64,000 nucleotides of DNA from Cytobacillus pseudoceanisediminis (GTDB lineage: Bacteria > Bacillota > Bacilli > Bacillales > Cytobacillaceae). Position 1 is the first letter of the stretch. Each line of letters begins with the position of its first letter. Under the pieces are notes generated by a model, which saw only the letters and a list, made by a program, of their open reading frames with translations, ran no database searches and was not told the origin of the DNA. The DNA lies in contig NZ_CP097349.1 of NCBI RefSeq assembly GCF_023516215.1, positions 5,174,001 through 5,238,000 of the forward strand, written 5' to 3'. Positions 36,604 through 49,258 of the stretch are shown piece by piece. The position numbers and the translations under genes were made by a program.

Positions 36604-37398
36604 GTGAAACAACCTATAGGAATTATTGACTCCGGAGTCGGAGGCTTAACAGTCGCAAAAGAAATCATGCGGCAGCTGCCAAATGAAGATATTGTTTACC
36701 TTGGAGATACAGCCCGATGCCCCTATGGCCCCCGGCCTGGTGACGAGGTAAAATCTTTTACCTGGCAAATGACGAAATACTTGCTTGAAAGAAATATTAA
36801 AATGCTGATCATTGCCTGTAATACTGCTACTGCTGTAGCCCTTGAAGAAATACGCAGGGAACTCACGATACCGGTTATCGGTGTCATTTTCCCTGGGGCC
36901 AGAACAGCTATAAAAGTAACAAAAAATCATAAAATTGGTGTCATTGGCACAGAAGGCACAGTCAGAAGCAAGGCATATGAAAATGCGCTGATTCAGTTAA
37001 ACAGGAGATCTGATGTGCATAGTCTGGCATGCCCTAAATTCGTTCCTCTTGTAGAGAGCGGGGAGTATGAAGGCTCTGTTGCCAAAAAAATCGTGGCTGA
37101 GACTCTTCAGCCTATTAAAGGCAAAGGAATGGATACACTCATTCTCGGGTGTACCCATTATCCTTTATTAGAACCAATTATAAAAAATGTAATGGGAAAA
37201 GACGTAAATGTCATCAGTTCCGGTGAGGAAACAGCAAGGGAAGCAAGTACCATTCTGCATCACTATGGAATGCTAAAAGCTGTTGCTGAGAACCCTGAAT
37301 ATAAATTCTGCACAACGGGCTCAACAGCCATTTTTTCTAAAATTGCTTCAAAATGGCTGGGGTCTCCCGTAAATACCGTAGAAAAAATATCGCTTTAA
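36604..37398 (+). CDS. racE: Glutamate racemase
   Basis: 264 residues from GTG 36604 (GAGG 8 bases upstream), giving [20 protein letters not shown], the usual start. The two catalytic cysteines are in IIACNTATA and LILGCTHYP. It makes D-glutamate for peptidoglycan. Following ysmB is the B. subtilis arrangement; gerM, expected next, is displaced by a recQ gene here. Confidence 0.95.
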   Translation: MKQPIGIIDSGVGGLTVAKEIMRQLPNEDIVYLGDTARCPYGPRPGDEVKSFTWQMTKYLLERNIKMLIIACNTATAVALEEIRRELTIPVIGVIFPGARTAIKVTKNHKIGVIGTEGTVRSKAYENALIQLNRRSDVHSLACPKFVPLVESGEYEGSVAKKIVAETLQPIKGKGMDTLILGCTHYPLLEPIIKNVMGKDVNVISSGEETAREASTILHHYGMLKAVAENPEYKFCTTGSTAIFSKIASKWLGSPVNTVEKISL

Positions 37399-37407
37399 TA
37401 AATGCAG

Positions 37408-37442
37408 ACATCTTCTGAACTTTTTCAGAAGGTGTTTTTTTA
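37408..37442 (+). terminator. Intrinsic terminator after racE
   Basis: ACATCTTCTGAA, loop, TTCAGAAGGTGT and a T-run. Confidence 0.88.
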
Positions 37443-37467
37443 AGATAAGTATAAAATTTTGAACGCG

Positions 37468-37601
37468 GATAACTGTCTAGCTCCAGCGCCTTGCCCAGCC
37501 CCTCGAGGTGAGGCCCCCAGGATGGGGGTCATGCAGACGTTGCCACAGGACGTGGCGTTCTTAGTCTGCGTTCCTTCGCGGGCAAGGCGCTTCCGCTTTT
37601 C
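37468..37601 (+). repeat. Family A element before recQ
   Basis: It starts GATAACTGTCTAGCTCCAGC and ends AAGGCGCTTCCGCTTTTC. The core differs from the thrS and pheS copies and instead matches the 56965 copy: GCCCCCAGGATGGGGGTCATGC, then GTTGCCACAGGAC and GCGTTCCTTCG. A third core type with common ends. Confidence 0.8.
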
Positions 37602-37679
37602 TTTTAGGATTACATTTTAAAAAAGCTTTGGTATCATGAGAATGATAGACAAATTATATTAGTTGAGTTGGTGATCAAT

Positions 37680-39821
37680 TTGCTGGCACAAGCCGAAAAC
37701 TATCTGAAAAAATATTTTGGATATACCTCTTTCCGCCCTGGCCAACAGGATATTATTCAAAATATCCTTTCTCAAAACAATACTCTTGGCATTCTCCCAA
37801 CTGGAGGCGGAAAGTCAATCTGCTTCCAAATACCCGCTCTTGTACTCCCCGGAACGGCCATTGTGATCTCTCCCTTAATTTCCCTGATGAAAGATCAAGT
37901 AGATGCTCTTAGCCTTGCCGGCATCCCGGCTGCTTTTATCAACAGCACGCTGTCTTCAGCTGAGTATCAGCATGTTATGGCCGGAATACGCAATGGTGAA
38001 TATAAGCTCGTGTATGTGGCGCCGGAACGATTTGGTTCCATGGCCTTTTTGGAATTATTAAACGATATTTCAATTAGTGCTATCGTCTTTGATGAGGCGC
38101 ACTGCATCTCTCAATGGGGACATGATTTCAGACCAAGTTATCGTTCCGTTGTCGAAGAGCTAAACAGCCTGTACCAGAAACCTGTAATCGCTGCTTTGAC
38201 AGCAACAGCAACACGTGACGTCGCAGAGGATATTCGCAGGCTTTTAAACATAGGAGAGGAACATACGTTTATTACCGGTTTTGCAAGGGAGAATTTATCT
38301 TTCCACGTTTTGAAAGGTGTTAACAAAAGGGACTTTATATTGCAGACCATAAAGAAACATAAAAACGAAGCGGGAATTATATATACTTCAAGCCGCAAGG
38401 AAACGGACCAGCTGTACCAATTTTTAAAAAGCAAGAACTGCTCAGCTGCCAAGTATCATGCAGGCTTAAAGGAAGAAGAACGAAAAGAAGCACAGAATTC
38501 CTTTGTATACGATGAATCAGACATTATGATCGCCACGAATGCTTTTGGAATGGGGATTGATAAATCCAATGTCAGATTTGTCATCCACTATAATCTTCCG
38601 CGGAACATTGAAGCCTATTATCAGGAAGCGGGGAGGGCTGGCAGAGATGGCGTGGATAGTACATGCTACCTGCTGTTTGCCCCTCAGGATATCCAGCTGC
38701 AGAAGTTTTTGATAGAGGAGAGCAGTCTGAATCAACAAAAAATGGAGCAGGAATACAGCAAGCTAAAGGATATGGTGAATTACTGCCATACAGAAAAATG
38801 TCTCCAGTCCTATATCATTGAATATTTTGATGAAAATGCCGATCCTATTCGATGCGGCAAATGCAGCAGCTGTCTGGATGAACGGACAAGCATGGATATT
38901 ACTCAGGAAGCATTAATGATTTTCTCATGCATTAAGCGGATGGGAGAAAGATTTGGCATTACTTTGACAGCCCAGGTTTTAAAAGGCTCCAATAATAAGA
39001 GAATCCGCGAAATGAATTTTAATAAACTTTCAACATTTGGATTGCTGAAAAACCGCAAAGAAAAAGAGATTGCTGATATGATAAACTATCTTCTGGCCGA
39101 GGACTATCTGGCTTTAACAGATGGGAAATATCCAACAGTAAGGCTGTCAGCCAGTGCGGTTCCCGTGTTGAAGGGGCAGAAAAGATTATTTATGAAAATA
39201 AGCGAACCGGTGCCTGTTCAGGAAACAGATGAAAACATTGAGCTCTTCGAGATGCTGAGAAAGCTCAGGAAAAAGTTTGCAGATGAGGAAAATGTCCCTC
39301 CTTTCGTAGTATTTGCTGATGCATCATTAAAAGAAATGAGCCGGTATTTTCCAGTCAGCAAGGAAATGATGTTAAATATTAAAGGTGTAGGGCAAATGAA
39401 GTATGAAAAGTATGGGGAAGACTTTATCCAGGCTATCAGAGAGTTTGCCGAAGAACATAATATTTCGCCTAATCCGGCTGCAGAAGCACCTTCAAAAACA
39501 GAGGAACCAATAGATGATCGCCCAAGCTACCTGATTTCCTTTGACTATTACAAGGATGGAGATTCAATAAGAGAAATAGCCAAAAAGCGAAATTTCTCAC
39601 CGATAACAATTCAAGAGCATATATTTCGCTCTGTCAGAGAAGGCAATGTAATTGACTGGTCAGAAATATTCAATGAAACTGAAGAAAAGCTCGTTTTACA
39701 GGCTGCTGAAAAAGCTGGAAGAGACAAACTTAAACCAATCAAAGAAGAACTTCCGGAAGAAATAGATTATTTTAAAATCAAAGCCGTCCTGGTAAAAGAT
39801 GAACTGCAGAAACAAATATGA
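37680..39821 (+). CDS. recQ: RecQ-family ATP-dependent DNA helicase with C-terminal HTH domain
   Basis: About 713 residues. Helicase motifs: motif 0/[14 protein letters not shown] and [22 protein letters not shown] box [15 protein letters not shown], motif [14 protein letters not shown]. The zinc-binding Cys cluster (CHTEKCLQS... CGKCSSC), winged-helix and HRDC-like region (about 500-580) follow. The C-terminal 100 residues ([20 protein letters not shown]) resemble the HTH_40 domain found on Gram-positive RecQ/PcrA-like helicases. Start is uncertain: TTG 37680 has GGTGA just upstream; TTG 37668 and GTG 37671 are alternatives. It lies between racE and gerM, where B. subtilis has no recQ. Confidence 0.88.
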   Translation: MLAQAENYLKKYFGYTSFRPGQQDIIQNILSQNNTLGILPTGGGKSICFQIPALVLPGTAIVISPLISLMKDQVDALSLAGIPAAFINSTLSSAEYQHVMAGIRNGEYKLVYVAPERFGSMAFLELLNDISISAIVFDEAHCISQWGHDFRPSYRSVVEELNSLYQKPVIAALTATATRDVAEDIRRLLNIGEEHTFITGFARENLSFHVLKGVNKRDFILQTIKKHKNEAGIIYTSSRKETDQLYQFLKSKNCSAAKYHAGLKEEERKEAQNSFVYDESDIMIATNAFGMGIDKSNVRFVIHYNLPRNIEAYYQEAGRAGRDGVDSTCYLLFAPQDIQLQKFLIEESSLNQQKMEQEYSKLKDMVNYCHTEKCLQSYIIEYFDENADPIRCGKCSSCLDERTSMDITQEALMIFSCIKRMGERFGITLTAQVLKGSNNKRIREMNFNKLSTFGLLKNRKEKEIADMINYLLAEDYLALTDGKYPTVRLSASAVPVLKGQKRLFMKISEPVPVQETDENIELFEMLRKLRKKFADEENVPPFVVFADASLKEMSRYFPVSKEMMLNIKGVGQMKYEKYGEDFIQAIREFAEEHNISPNPAAEAPSKTEEPIDDRPSYLISFDYYKDGDSIREIAKKRNFSPITIQEHIFRSVREGNVIDWSEIFNETEEKLVLQAAEKAGRDKLKPIKEELPEEIDYFKIKAVLVKDELQKQI

Positions 39822-39823
39822 CA

Positions 39824-39853
39824 AAGAAGCTCCTTATGGGGGCTTCTTTTTTA
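39824..39853 (+). terminator. Intrinsic terminator after recQ
   Basis: AAAGAAGCTCC, TTAT loop, GGGGGCTTCTTT and a T-run. Confidence 0.85.
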
Positions 39854-39990
39854 ATGGATGCCATTTCAAACCTTTCTTTCGGTTTGTCCAAATTTGTCAA
39901 AAATCTATTAACACTTTTATCCCAAAAGCCGGTCTAAATTTCAGATAGGCTCGTATACATGTAGTACAAACTGTCTCAGGGGGATTATGT

Positions 39991-41058
39991 ATGTCTATAA
40001 ATAAAAAAACGTCTATAGTGTCAGCTGTGCTGGTATCATCTGTTCTATTATCAGGATGCGGATTGTTCGGAAGCCAGGGGAAGGAAAAGGTCGATCCGCC
40101 AAAAGCAGTATCTTATACCGATGAAGGCGAGAGTGTAGCCGAAGAAACAGCTGGAAAAGAAACAGCCGAAAATGAAGAGGGTGTTACGGCAAATCTTAAA
40201 ACAGAGCTTTACTTGATTGATAAGAACGGGTATGTCGTTCCCCAGACTATTGACTTGCCAAAAACTAATTCAGTTGCTACACAGGCGTTAGAATACCTGG
40301 TAGAAAACGGTCCTGTTACAGAATTTCTTCCTAATGATTTCCGTGCAGTCCTTCCGGCTGATACAAAAGTTTCGGTAAATATTAAAGATAAAGTTGCAAC
40401 CGTCGATTTTTCAAAAGAATTTAAGGAATATGCTAAGGAGGATGAAAAGAAAATTCTCCAATCAGTAACCTGGACACTTACACAATTTGATTCCATTGAT
40501 AAAGTTAAGCTGACATTAAACGGACATGAATTAAAGGAGATGCCTGTGAATGGCACTCCGGTCAGTTCGGCGTTAAGCAGAGCCAATGGAATAAACATGG
40601 ATACAACGGAAGTAGTGGATATCACGAATACGAAGCCGGTTACCGTTTATTATCTGGGCGGGGATGAAGAAAACTATTATTACGTGCCTGTCACCAAGCG
40701 TGTCAGCAATGATATGGACAATAAAGTTGAAGCGGTTGTATCCGAACTGATAAAGGGGCCGAACTATGCTTCCAATCTGGTGACAGACTTCCTTCCGGAT
40801 GTAGAGCTGCTTGAGGCTCCAAAAGTTGAAGAAGGAAAAGTCACATTAAACTTCAATGAGAATGTTTTCAGCAGCTTCGAAGAGAAAATGATTTCCAAGC
40901 ACTTGCTGAATACACTTGTCCTTTCACTGACCGAACAAAAGGGCATCGAAAGCGTGGCTGTCACAGTCGATGGCAAAGCAGAGATTGTCAATGAGGATGG
41001 CCAAAAACTATCTGAGCCTGTAACCCGTCCTGAAAATGTGAATACAGGAAGTTTTTAA
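39991..41058 (+). CDS. gerM: Spore germination lipoprotein GerM
   Basis: 355 residues. The signal peptide ends in a lipobox LLSGC with the lipidated Cys at residue 23. Two GERMN domains follow (about 65-185, TELYLIDKNGYVVP; and about 215-345, VTVYYLGGDEENYYYVP), each with the repeated VSELIKGP / YLVENGP and VDFSKEF / LNFNENV segments. It is required for spore development and germination in B. subtilis, in the mother-cell line. ATG 39991 follows AGGGGGA. Confidence 0.93.
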   Translation: MSINKKTSIVSAVLVSSVLLSGCGLFGSQGKEKVDPPKAVSYTDEGESVAEETAGKETAENEEGVTANLKTELYLIDKNGYVVPQTIDLPKTNSVATQALEYLVENGPVTEFLPNDFRAVLPADTKVSVNIKDKVATVDFSKEFKEYAKEDEKKILQSVTWTLTQFDSIDKVKLTLNGHELKEMPVNGTPVSSALSRANGINMDTTEVVDITNTKPVTVYYLGGDEENYYYVPVTKRVSNDMDNKVEAVVSELIKGPNYASNLVTDFLPDVELLEAPKVEEGKVTLNFNENVFSSFEEKMISKHLLNTLVLSLTEQKGIESVAVTVDGKAEIVNEDGQKLSEPVTRPENVNTGSF

Positions 41059-41070
41059 TAGAGCAGATTT

Positions 41071-41090
41071 TGTTATACTATATAATAACA
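41071..41090 (+). promoter_or_regulatory. AT-rich palindrome over a -10 box, upstream of rph
   Basis: TGTTATACTATATAATAACA has TGTTAT/ATAACA arms and contains TATACT and TATAAT-like boxes. It may be a promoter for rph or an operator. A GC hairpin (AAGAGG...CCTCTT, 41096-41122) follows and may act as a terminator for gerM. Confidence 0.35.
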
Positions 41091-41233
41091 GGAAAAAGAG
41101 GTTGGCATTTAATGCCGCCTCTTCTTTGTTGGTAAAATGAAGGCATGCCAATGTACCTGGACAAAAACATACTTAGGGCGATGCTCTGGATAAATTATTT
41201 TTTTACATATGGAAAAGAAGGGGGAATCAGCTT

Positions 41234-42004
41234 ATGCGTGCAGATGGACGTGAACCGAAGCAGCTTAGGCCTATACATATTGAATCAGATTACTTAAAGC
41301 ATCCTGAGGGCTCTGTGCTTATAACTGTGGGAGACACGAAGGTGATTTGCACAGCAAGTATCGATGAGAGGGTCCCTCCTTTTATGAGGGGACAGGGGAA
41401 AGGCTGGATAACAGCTGAATATTCCATGCTTCCAAGAGCAACCGAACAGAGAAACATCAGGGAATCGGCAAAAGGGAAAATCTCAGGTAGAACAATGGAA
41501 ATCCAGCGTCTGATCGGCCGTGCTCTCCGCGCAGTGGTGGATCTTGATGCGCTTGGCGAAAGAACGGTTTGGCTTGATTGCGACGTAATCCAGGCGGATG
41601 GAGGGACCCGGACAGCATCTATTACAGGAGCCTTTGTCGCTATGTCACAGGCGATGGATAAACTGTACAGCAGCAAGAAGCTTGCTCACTACCCAATCAA
41701 TGATTTCCTTGCTGCCACAAGCGTGGGAATTCTTAAAAATAAGCAGGCTGCAGTGGATTTGAATTATATTGAAGACTCCTCAGCGGAAGTAGATATGAAT
41801 GTCGTTATGACTGGCAGCGGTGAGTTTGTGGAGCTTCAGGGAACGGGAGAAGAAGCGACTTTTTCTTATACCCAGCTGCAGGAAATGCTGGGTGCTGCAC
41901 AGGAAGGGATATCAGAGCTGTTTGAGTTTCAAAAGGCTGCGCTTGGAGAGAAAATCACAGAAAGTATTCTAAGTAAAAGAGAAAAGCTGGAGGGGAGGTC
42001 ATAG
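41234..42004 (+). CDS. rph: Ribonuclease PH
   Basis: 256 residues, a phosphorolytic 3' exonuclease that trims tRNA precursors. The family signature is clear: [14 protein letters not shown] at the start, [60 protein letters not shown] and the later [20 protein letters not shown]. The SD is AAGGGGGA. It is one base from rdgB, as in B. subtilis rph-ysnA. Confidence 0.97.
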   Translation: MRADGREPKQLRPIHIESDYLKHPEGSVLITVGDTKVICTASIDERVPPFMRGQGKGWITAEYSMLPRATEQRNIRESAKGKISGRTMEIQRLIGRALRAVVDLDALGERTVWLDCDVIQADGGTRTASITGAFVAMSQAMDKLYSSKKLAHYPINDFLAATSVGILKNKQAAVDLNYIEDSSAEVDMNVVMTGSGEFVELQGTGEEATFSYTQLQEMLGAAQEGISELFEFQKAALGEKITESILSKREKLEGRS

Positions 42005-42005
42005 C

Positions 42006-42615
42006 ATGCAGGAAGTGATTATCGCTACTAAAAATGCAGGCAAAGCCAGAGAGTTTGAACGGATGTTCAAACCTCTTGGGTATGAAGTTAAAACGCTGCT
42101 GGATTATCCTGATTTTCACGATGTAGAGGAAACAGGAAGCACGTTTGAAGAGAATGCCATTCTGAAAGCGGAAGCCGTTTCTGAAGCTTTTGGAAGAATG
42201 GTAATTGCCGATGATTCAGGATTGATCATTGATGCGCTTGGAGGAAAGCCAGGCATCTATTCAGCCCGCTATGCAGGAGAAGAAAAAAACGACCAGAAAA
42301 ACATGGAAAAGGTTCTGGATGAGCTCGAAAGTATTCCGGATCATAAGCGGCAGGCGCGGTTCTATTGTGCTCTTGCAATCGCTGCACCCGGAAAAACTAC
42401 TGTAACAGTTGCAGGAACTTGTGAAGGCCATATCTTAAGAGAAAAAGAGGGACTAATGGATTTGGCTATGATCCTATTTTCTTTACAGAAGAAAAAAACA
42501 AAGCAATGGCTGAATTAATGCCGGAGGAAAAAGCCAGATCAGCCATAGGGCGAATGCTCTCAAAAAGCTGGAGGAGCTGCTTCCTTCTTTTGTGACCGGA
42601 GCTGAGAACTCATGA
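42006..42615 (+). CDS. rdgB: XTP/dITP diphosphatase RdgB (YsnA), interrupted by two one-base deletions
   Basis: Removes non-canonical purine nucleotides such as dITP and XTP from the pool. The N-terminal half is intact ([45 protein letters not shown]). Adding one A at 42442-42446 restores [20 protein letters not shown], the conserved GFGYDP loop. Adding one A at 42528-42532 restores [20 protein letters not shown] and the stop at 42613-42615, total about 203 residues. The restored stop overlaps the ysnB start (ATGA), which supports the reconstruction. Confidence 0.92.
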
Positions 42616-43130
42616 AGGTTCTGATAGTCAGTGATAGCCATGGGTTAACCTCTGAACTCAGCCAAATCCGCGAAATGCATCCTGATATGGATTTGATGAT
42701 TCATTGCGGAGATTCTGAGCTTCAGGCAGATCATGACTCATTAAGAGGCTACGCTGCTGTAAGAGGAAATTGTGACTTTGAGGCAGCGTTCCCGGAGGAT
42801 AGAGTAGAAGAAGCTGGGGGACTCCGCTTTTTCGTCACACACGGCCACAGATATTCCGTTAAGTCTACCTTAATGAATCTATCATACAAGGCACGTGAAA
42901 TGGAAGCAGATATCGTATGCTTTGGCCATTCACACGGTCTGGGAGCTGAAATGTCCGATGGGATATTATTTATTAACCCCGGAAGCATATGGCTGCCCAG
43001 AGGAAGAAAGGAAAAAACATATGTCATACTGGAAGCCAGGGGAAAGGATGTTACACTGGATGTGTATGACTTATCTAATGGGAAAATTCCTGAACTGACA
43101 CAAAATTTTTCACTGGTAAAAAGCGAGTAA
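42612..43130 (+). CDS. ysnB: YfcE/MJ0936-type metallophosphoesterase YsnB
   Basis: 172 residues. The calcineurin-like metal ligands are visible: SDSHG (8-12), HCGDSE (31-36), GNCD (52-55), THGH (74-77), FGHSH (97-101). It hydrolyses phosphodiesters in vitro; the natural substrate is unknown. Its ATG overlaps the corrected rdgB stop, so the two are translationally coupled. It is followed by a hairpin and the tRNA-Arg promoter. Confidence 0.9.
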   Translation: MKVLIVSDSHGLTSELSQIREMHPDMDLMIHCGDSELQADHDSLRGYAAVRGNCDFEAAFPEDRVEEAGGLRFFVTHGHRYSVKSTLMNLSYKAREMEADIVCFGHSHGLGAEMSDGILFINPGSIWLPRGRKEKTYVILEARGKDVTLDVYDLSNGKIPELTQNFSLVKSE

Positions 43131-43144
43131 TTTGAATATAATAA

Positions 43145-43169
43145 CTGAGGGAAGCCAGTCTTCCCTCAA
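43145..43169 (+). terminator. Hairpin after ysnB
   Basis: TGAGGGAAG, loop, CTTCCCTCA followed by A/T-rich sequence without a good T-run. A probable weak terminator. Confidence 0.5.
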
Positions 43170-43194
43170 TAATAAAAAAATATCTTACAAAGTG

Positions 43195-43223
43195 TTGACT
43201 TCTTAACATTTGTTTAATATAAT
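43195..43223 (+). promoter_or_regulatory. Promoter of tRNA-Arg
   Basis: TTGACT (43195-43200), a 17-base spacer, and a perfect TATAAT (43218-43223). Confidence 0.85.
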
Positions 43224-43274
43224 AAATCTTGTCGTTGAGTTAATTAATCTCAATCAAGAAAAAATATTCAATAC

Positions 43275-43351
<77 letters not shown>

Positions 43352-43391
43352 TTTACACATCTGGCAGCACTACATATCTTACCGAATTCTT

Positions 43392-43418
43392 ACTCACCTT
43401 TTTGGTGAGTTTTTTTAT
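43392..43418 (+). terminator. Terminator after tRNA-Arg
   Basis: ACTCACC, TTTTT loop, GGTGAGT and a T-run. Confidence 0.88.
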
Positions 43419-43576
43419 TTTTAATTTAGTTTTAATAACAGTAGTCTGCCAGTGGAACCTTCAGTACTTAAGCCATTTTAAAACCTCTTAAATTTAAACC
43501 AATTTCAGCTGTTATACCCCTTCATAAAAAAATTATCTAAAATTTTTTTGTCCCAGAGAATGTGAATATATCAACA

Positions 43577-43591
43577 ATGTAAGCGGATACA
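43577..43591 (+). promoter_or_regulatory. CcpA (cre) site of ilv-leu
   Basis: ATGTAAGCGGATACA matches the cre consensus WTGNAARCGNWWWCA at every position. It lies about -96 to -82 from the predicted ilvB start. In B. subtilis CcpA activates ilv-leu from an upstream cre at about this distance. Confidence 0.75.
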
Positions 43592-43609
43592 CAAAAACAG
43601 ACTAATCGA

Positions 43610-43624
43610 AATTATCAAATAATT
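43610..43624 (+). promoter_or_regulatory. Candidate CodY box of ilv-leu
   Basis: AATTATCAAATAATT matches the CodY consensus AATTTTCWGAAAATT with three mismatches and lies 13 bases upstream of the -35 box. CodY is known to repress ilv-leu in B. subtilis. Confidence 0.4.
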
Positions 43625-43637
43625 CATAAAAAGGGTG

Positions 43638-43666
43638 TTGACGGCTGATAAAAATGGGCGTAAGAT
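43638..43666 (+). promoter_or_regulatory. Promoter of ilv-leu operon
   Basis: TTGACG (43638-43643), a 17-base spacer, and TAAGAT (43661-43666). The start near 43673 gives a leader of about 480 bases that includes the Leu T-box. The stretch 43420-43576 upstream shows no gene. Confidence 0.7.
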
Positions 43667-43819
43667 AGTCCTCAATATAAGAAATTCACACCTTTAAGTT
43701 AAATAGAATTATAACCTTCATCTTAGTGAAAACATTCTTGTAATAAGCTTCTTGGGTTTTTTTATTTAATAATTCAACGGTTTAAAGCGTTAGTGTAATG
43801 TGGTTGAAATCAGAATATG

Positions 43820-44118
43820 AAAAGCGTAGAAGAGGATAAGTAGTTTTATGACAGGCATTCACAGAGAGCCGGACCTGCTGAAAACCGGTAATGCCCTCTT
43901 AAAATGAACTCACCTCTGAGCGCAGTCCTGAAAGATGATCGATTAGGGGCTGCCGGGTGTTCTTCACCCGTTATCAAAACGGACAGCATTTGGCTGTTCA
44001 TGAGTGCACGCACTATAAGCGTGAATCAGGGTGGTACCGTGGAACAGGTTATCAAAGCCTTTTCATCCCTTATACCTACAATCGATAGGTGTCTTTAGGG
44101 GTGGAAGGGCTTTTTATA
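43820..44118 (+). promoter_or_regulatory. T-box leader, leucine (ilv-leu)
   Basis: Stem I begins near GTAGAAGAGGATAAGTAG. The specifier is CTC (Leu, 43909-43911) in AATGAACTCACCTC. The T-box AGGGTGGTACCGTGG is at 44028-44042. The terminator has a long GU-containing stem, AAAGCCTTTTCATCCC with GGGGTGGAAGGGCTTT, and a short T-run (about 44054-44118). Uncharged tRNA-Leu should allow read-through into ilvB. Confidence 0.9.
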
Positions 44119-44153
44119 TTGGAATTATATAAACATGAGGAGGTTATCAACAA

Positions 44154-45875
44154 ATGCTGCAGGAAGCTGCCTTAACAGAAACAAAAACGGAGACACATCC
44201 TGTCACCGGTGCTGATCTGTTATTAAGAGCCTTGGAGAAAGAAAATGTTGAAGTGATTTTTGGTTATCCTGGAGGAGCTGTTCTTCCACTCTACGACAAA
44301 CTGTATCATTCAGAGATTCTTCATGTGCTGCCGCGTCATGAACAGGGAGGAATTCATGCTGCTGAAGGGTATGCCCGGATATCTGGAAAGCCGGGCGTTG
44401 TAATTGCCACTTCAGGCCCAGGAGCCACTAATATTGTTACCGGGCTTGCGGACGCAATGATGGATTCACTTCCGCTGATTGTTTTTACAGGCCAGGTGGC
44501 AACGGGAGTCATTGGATCAGACGCCTTTCAGGAGGCAGATATCCTGGGGATAACCACTCCAATTACAAAATACAATTATCAGGTCCGCAGCATTGAAGAT
44601 ATCCCGAGAATTGTTAAAGAAGCTTTTTATATAGCTTCAACCGGCAGGCCAGGACCAGTACTGATCGATATACCTAAAGACATCGCTGCGGGAGTTTCAG
44701 ATCAGCCTGAGGAAGAAAAGGAAGTGAATCTGCCGGGATATCAGCCGACATTAAAACCAAATTACCTGCAAATAAGGAAATTAACTGAAGCGGTCAGCCG
44801 ATCGAAAAAGCCTGTCATCCTGGCTGGTGCGGGCGTGCTTCATGGAAGAGCATCCAAAGAATTAAAAGAGTATGCGGAGCAGCAGCAAATTCCTATAATT
44901 CACACACTCCTGGGCCTCGGCGGGTTCCCGGCAGATCATCCATTATTTATCGGAATGGCAGGGATGCATGGCTGTTATGCAGCCAATATGGGACTTACAG
45001 AATGTGACTTGCTGATAAATATTGGAGCCCGATTTGATGACAGATTAACTGGAAACTTACAGCATTTTGCACCACATGCAACAGTCGCCCATATTGATAT
45101 TGATCCTGCTGAAATCGGCAAGAACGTTCCGACTTCCATTCCGATTGTCGCAGATGCAAAAGAAGCTCTAGAGCAGCTGATTCTGCAGGATGGAAAACCG
45201 CCGGCCCATAAAGAATGGATGGAAACCATCATGGGGTGGCAGGAGGAATATCCATATTTCTATGATAAAGAGTCTGGACGATTGAAGCCCCAGAAAGTCA
45301 TGGAAATGCTTCATTCAAAAACGGAAGGGAATGCCATCGTCGTAACAGACGTAGGACAGCATCAAATGTGGGCAGCCCAATACTACCGCTTTAATAAGGC
45401 AGACAGGTGGGTGACATCAGGAGGGCTTGGTACAATGGGATTTGGTTTCCCTGCCAGCATCGGAGCTCAGCTGGCCGACCCGGAAGCATGCGTACTCGCT
45501 ATTTGCGGAGATGGAGGGTTCCAAATGTCAACGCAGGAGCTTGCCATTATACAGGAAATGAACCTGCCGGTGAAAATTATCATTTTTAATAATATGGCCC
45601 TTGGCATGGTCCGGCAATGGCAGGAGATATTTTATGAATCCCGTTTCTCTCACAGCAAAATTCCAGTACAGCCATCATTCGTAAAATTGGCAGAAGCCTA
45701 CGGAATAAAAGGATATGTCATTCAATCTGAAGAAGAAGCTGAAGAGTTATTGGATGAAGTGCTTCATAACCGCGAACCAGTACTTATCGACTTCCGGGTG
45801 GATCCGGATGAAAACGTGTATCCGATGATTGCGCCTGGAAAAGGACTTCATGAAATGGCAGGTGTAAAACCATGA
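44154..45875 (+). CDS. ilvB: Acetolactate synthase large subunit
   Basis: 573 residues, a TPP-dependent enzyme joining pyruvate with pyruvate or 2-oxobutyrate, the first common step to valine, leucine and isoleucine. Signatures: [37 protein letters not shown] (catalytic Glu), and the TPP motif [13 protein letters not shown]...NN. ATG 44154 follows GAGGAGGTT. First gene of the ilvBHC-leuABCD operon; its stop overlaps the ilvH start. Confidence 0.97.
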   Translation: MLQEAALTETKTETHPVTGADLLLRALEKENVEVIFGYPGGAVLPLYDKLYHSEILHVLPRHEQGGIHAAEGYARISGKPGVVIATSGPGATNIVTGLADAMMDSLPLIVFTGQVATGVIGSDAFQEADILGITTPITKYNYQVRSIEDIPRIVKEAFYIASTGRPGPVLIDIPKDIAAGVSDQPEEEKEVNLPGYQPTLKPNYLQIRKLTEAVSRSKKPVILAGAGVLHGRASKELKEYAEQQQIPIIHTLLGLGGFPADHPLFIGMAGMHGCYAANMGLTECDLLINIGARFDDRLTGNLQHFAPHATVAHIDIDPAEIGKNVPTSIPIVADAKEALEQLILQDGKPPAHKEWMETIMGWQEEYPYFYDKESGRLKPQKVMEMLHSKTEGNAIVVTDVGQHQMWAAQYYRFNKADRWVTSGGLGTMGFGFPASIGAQLADPEACVLAICGDGGFQMSTQELAIIQEMNLPVKIIIFNNMALGMVRQWQEIFYESRFSHSKIPVQPSFVKLAEAYGIKGYVIQSEEEAEELLDEVLHNREPVLIDFRVDPDENVYPMIAPGKGLHEMAGVKP

Positions 45876-46390
45876 AAAGAGTCATATGCCTGACTGTTAT
45901 GAATCGGCCGGGTGTGCTAAACAGAATCACGAATTTATTTTCCAAAAGAAACTTTAATATCGAAAGCATTTCAGTTGGGCTGTCTGAACATGAAGGGATG
46001 TCGCGCATCACTTGTGTGGTCCATGTTGAGGACTCCAGTGCCAGTGAACAAATTACGAAACAGCTAAACAAGCAAATCGATGTGATAAAAGTGACTGATA
46101 TCACGGATCAGTCGATAGTGGCAAGGGAGCTCGCCCTCATAAAAGTTCAGGCGGTCCCTTATACAAGAAATGAAATATACTCTTTGATTGAACCTTTTAG
46201 AGCTTCTGTCATAGATGTCAGCAAGGATAGCATGACTGTTCAGATTACAGGTGAATCTGATAAAGTAGAAGCTTTCATTGAACTTATTAAACCTTATGGA
46301 ATCAAAGAGCTTGCCCGGACGGGAACAACGGCATTCCCAAGAGGAACACAGCGTACTTCCCAGCAGTCCAAATCATATTCAATTGTTTAA
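45872..46390 (+). CDS. ilvH: Acetolactate synthase small (regulatory) subunit
   Basis: 172 residues with an N-terminal ACT domain ([30 protein letters not shown] sequence) and the ALS_ss C-terminal domain. It confers valine feedback inhibition on IlvB. ATG overlaps the ilvB stop by 4 bases (ATGA), indicating translational coupling. It is followed by a family B repeat before ilvC. Confidence 0.95.
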   Translation: MKRVICLTVMNRPGVLNRITNLFSKRNFNIESISVGLSEHEGMSRITCVVHVEDSSASEQITKQLNKQIDVIKVTDITDQSIVARELALIKVQAVPYTRNEIYSLIEPFRASVIDVSKDSMTVQITGESDKVEAFIELIKPYGIKELARTGTTAFPRGTQRTSQQSKSYSIV

Positions 46391-46400
46391 TTATTAATTA

Positions 46401-46543
46401 CTGAGTTGATTGTAGCGGAAGGTGCGAGACTCCTGCAGGAGTAGCGGGACAGGTGAGACCCCGCAGACGCGCAGCGTCGAGGAGGCTCACCGCCCGCCCC
46501 GCGGAAAGAGAGCAGCCTGGAGCGGAAATCAACGGACAGCATT
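46401..46543 (+). repeat. Family B element inside the ilv-leu operon
   Basis: It starts CTGAGTTGATTGTAGCGGAA and ends AGCGGAAATCAACGGACAG. The core has GAGACTCCTGCAGGAGTAGC, GAGACCCCGCAGACGCG and GTCGAGGAGGCTCACCG. It lacks the AAAATGC hairpin of the other two copies. It lies between ilvH and ilvC, so it must be transcribed as part of the operon mRNA. Confidence 0.82.
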
Positions 46544-46591
46544 GATAAAAGAAACACTACAATAATAAATTTTAATAGGAGAGGGAGATAA

Positions 46592-49148
<2,557 letters not shown>

Positions 49149-49149
49149 T

Positions 49150-49205
49150 AGAAGCTCCTGTTCCTCCCCGCGGGTTTGCTATAGTGCCCCGTGCTGAAAT
49201 CAATA
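49150..49205 (+). repeat. Degenerate family B remnant
   Basis: GAAGCTCCTGTTCCTCCCCG and GCTGAAATCAATAACC resemble the 3' part of family B (GGCTCACC...CCCCGCGG...GGAAATCAAC). It lies in the 110-base gap between leuA and leuB. Confidence 0.4.
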
Positions 49206-49258
49206 ACCAAAACAATAATCTATAAGAATAAACAAAAAAACAGACGGAGGGATTAAAA

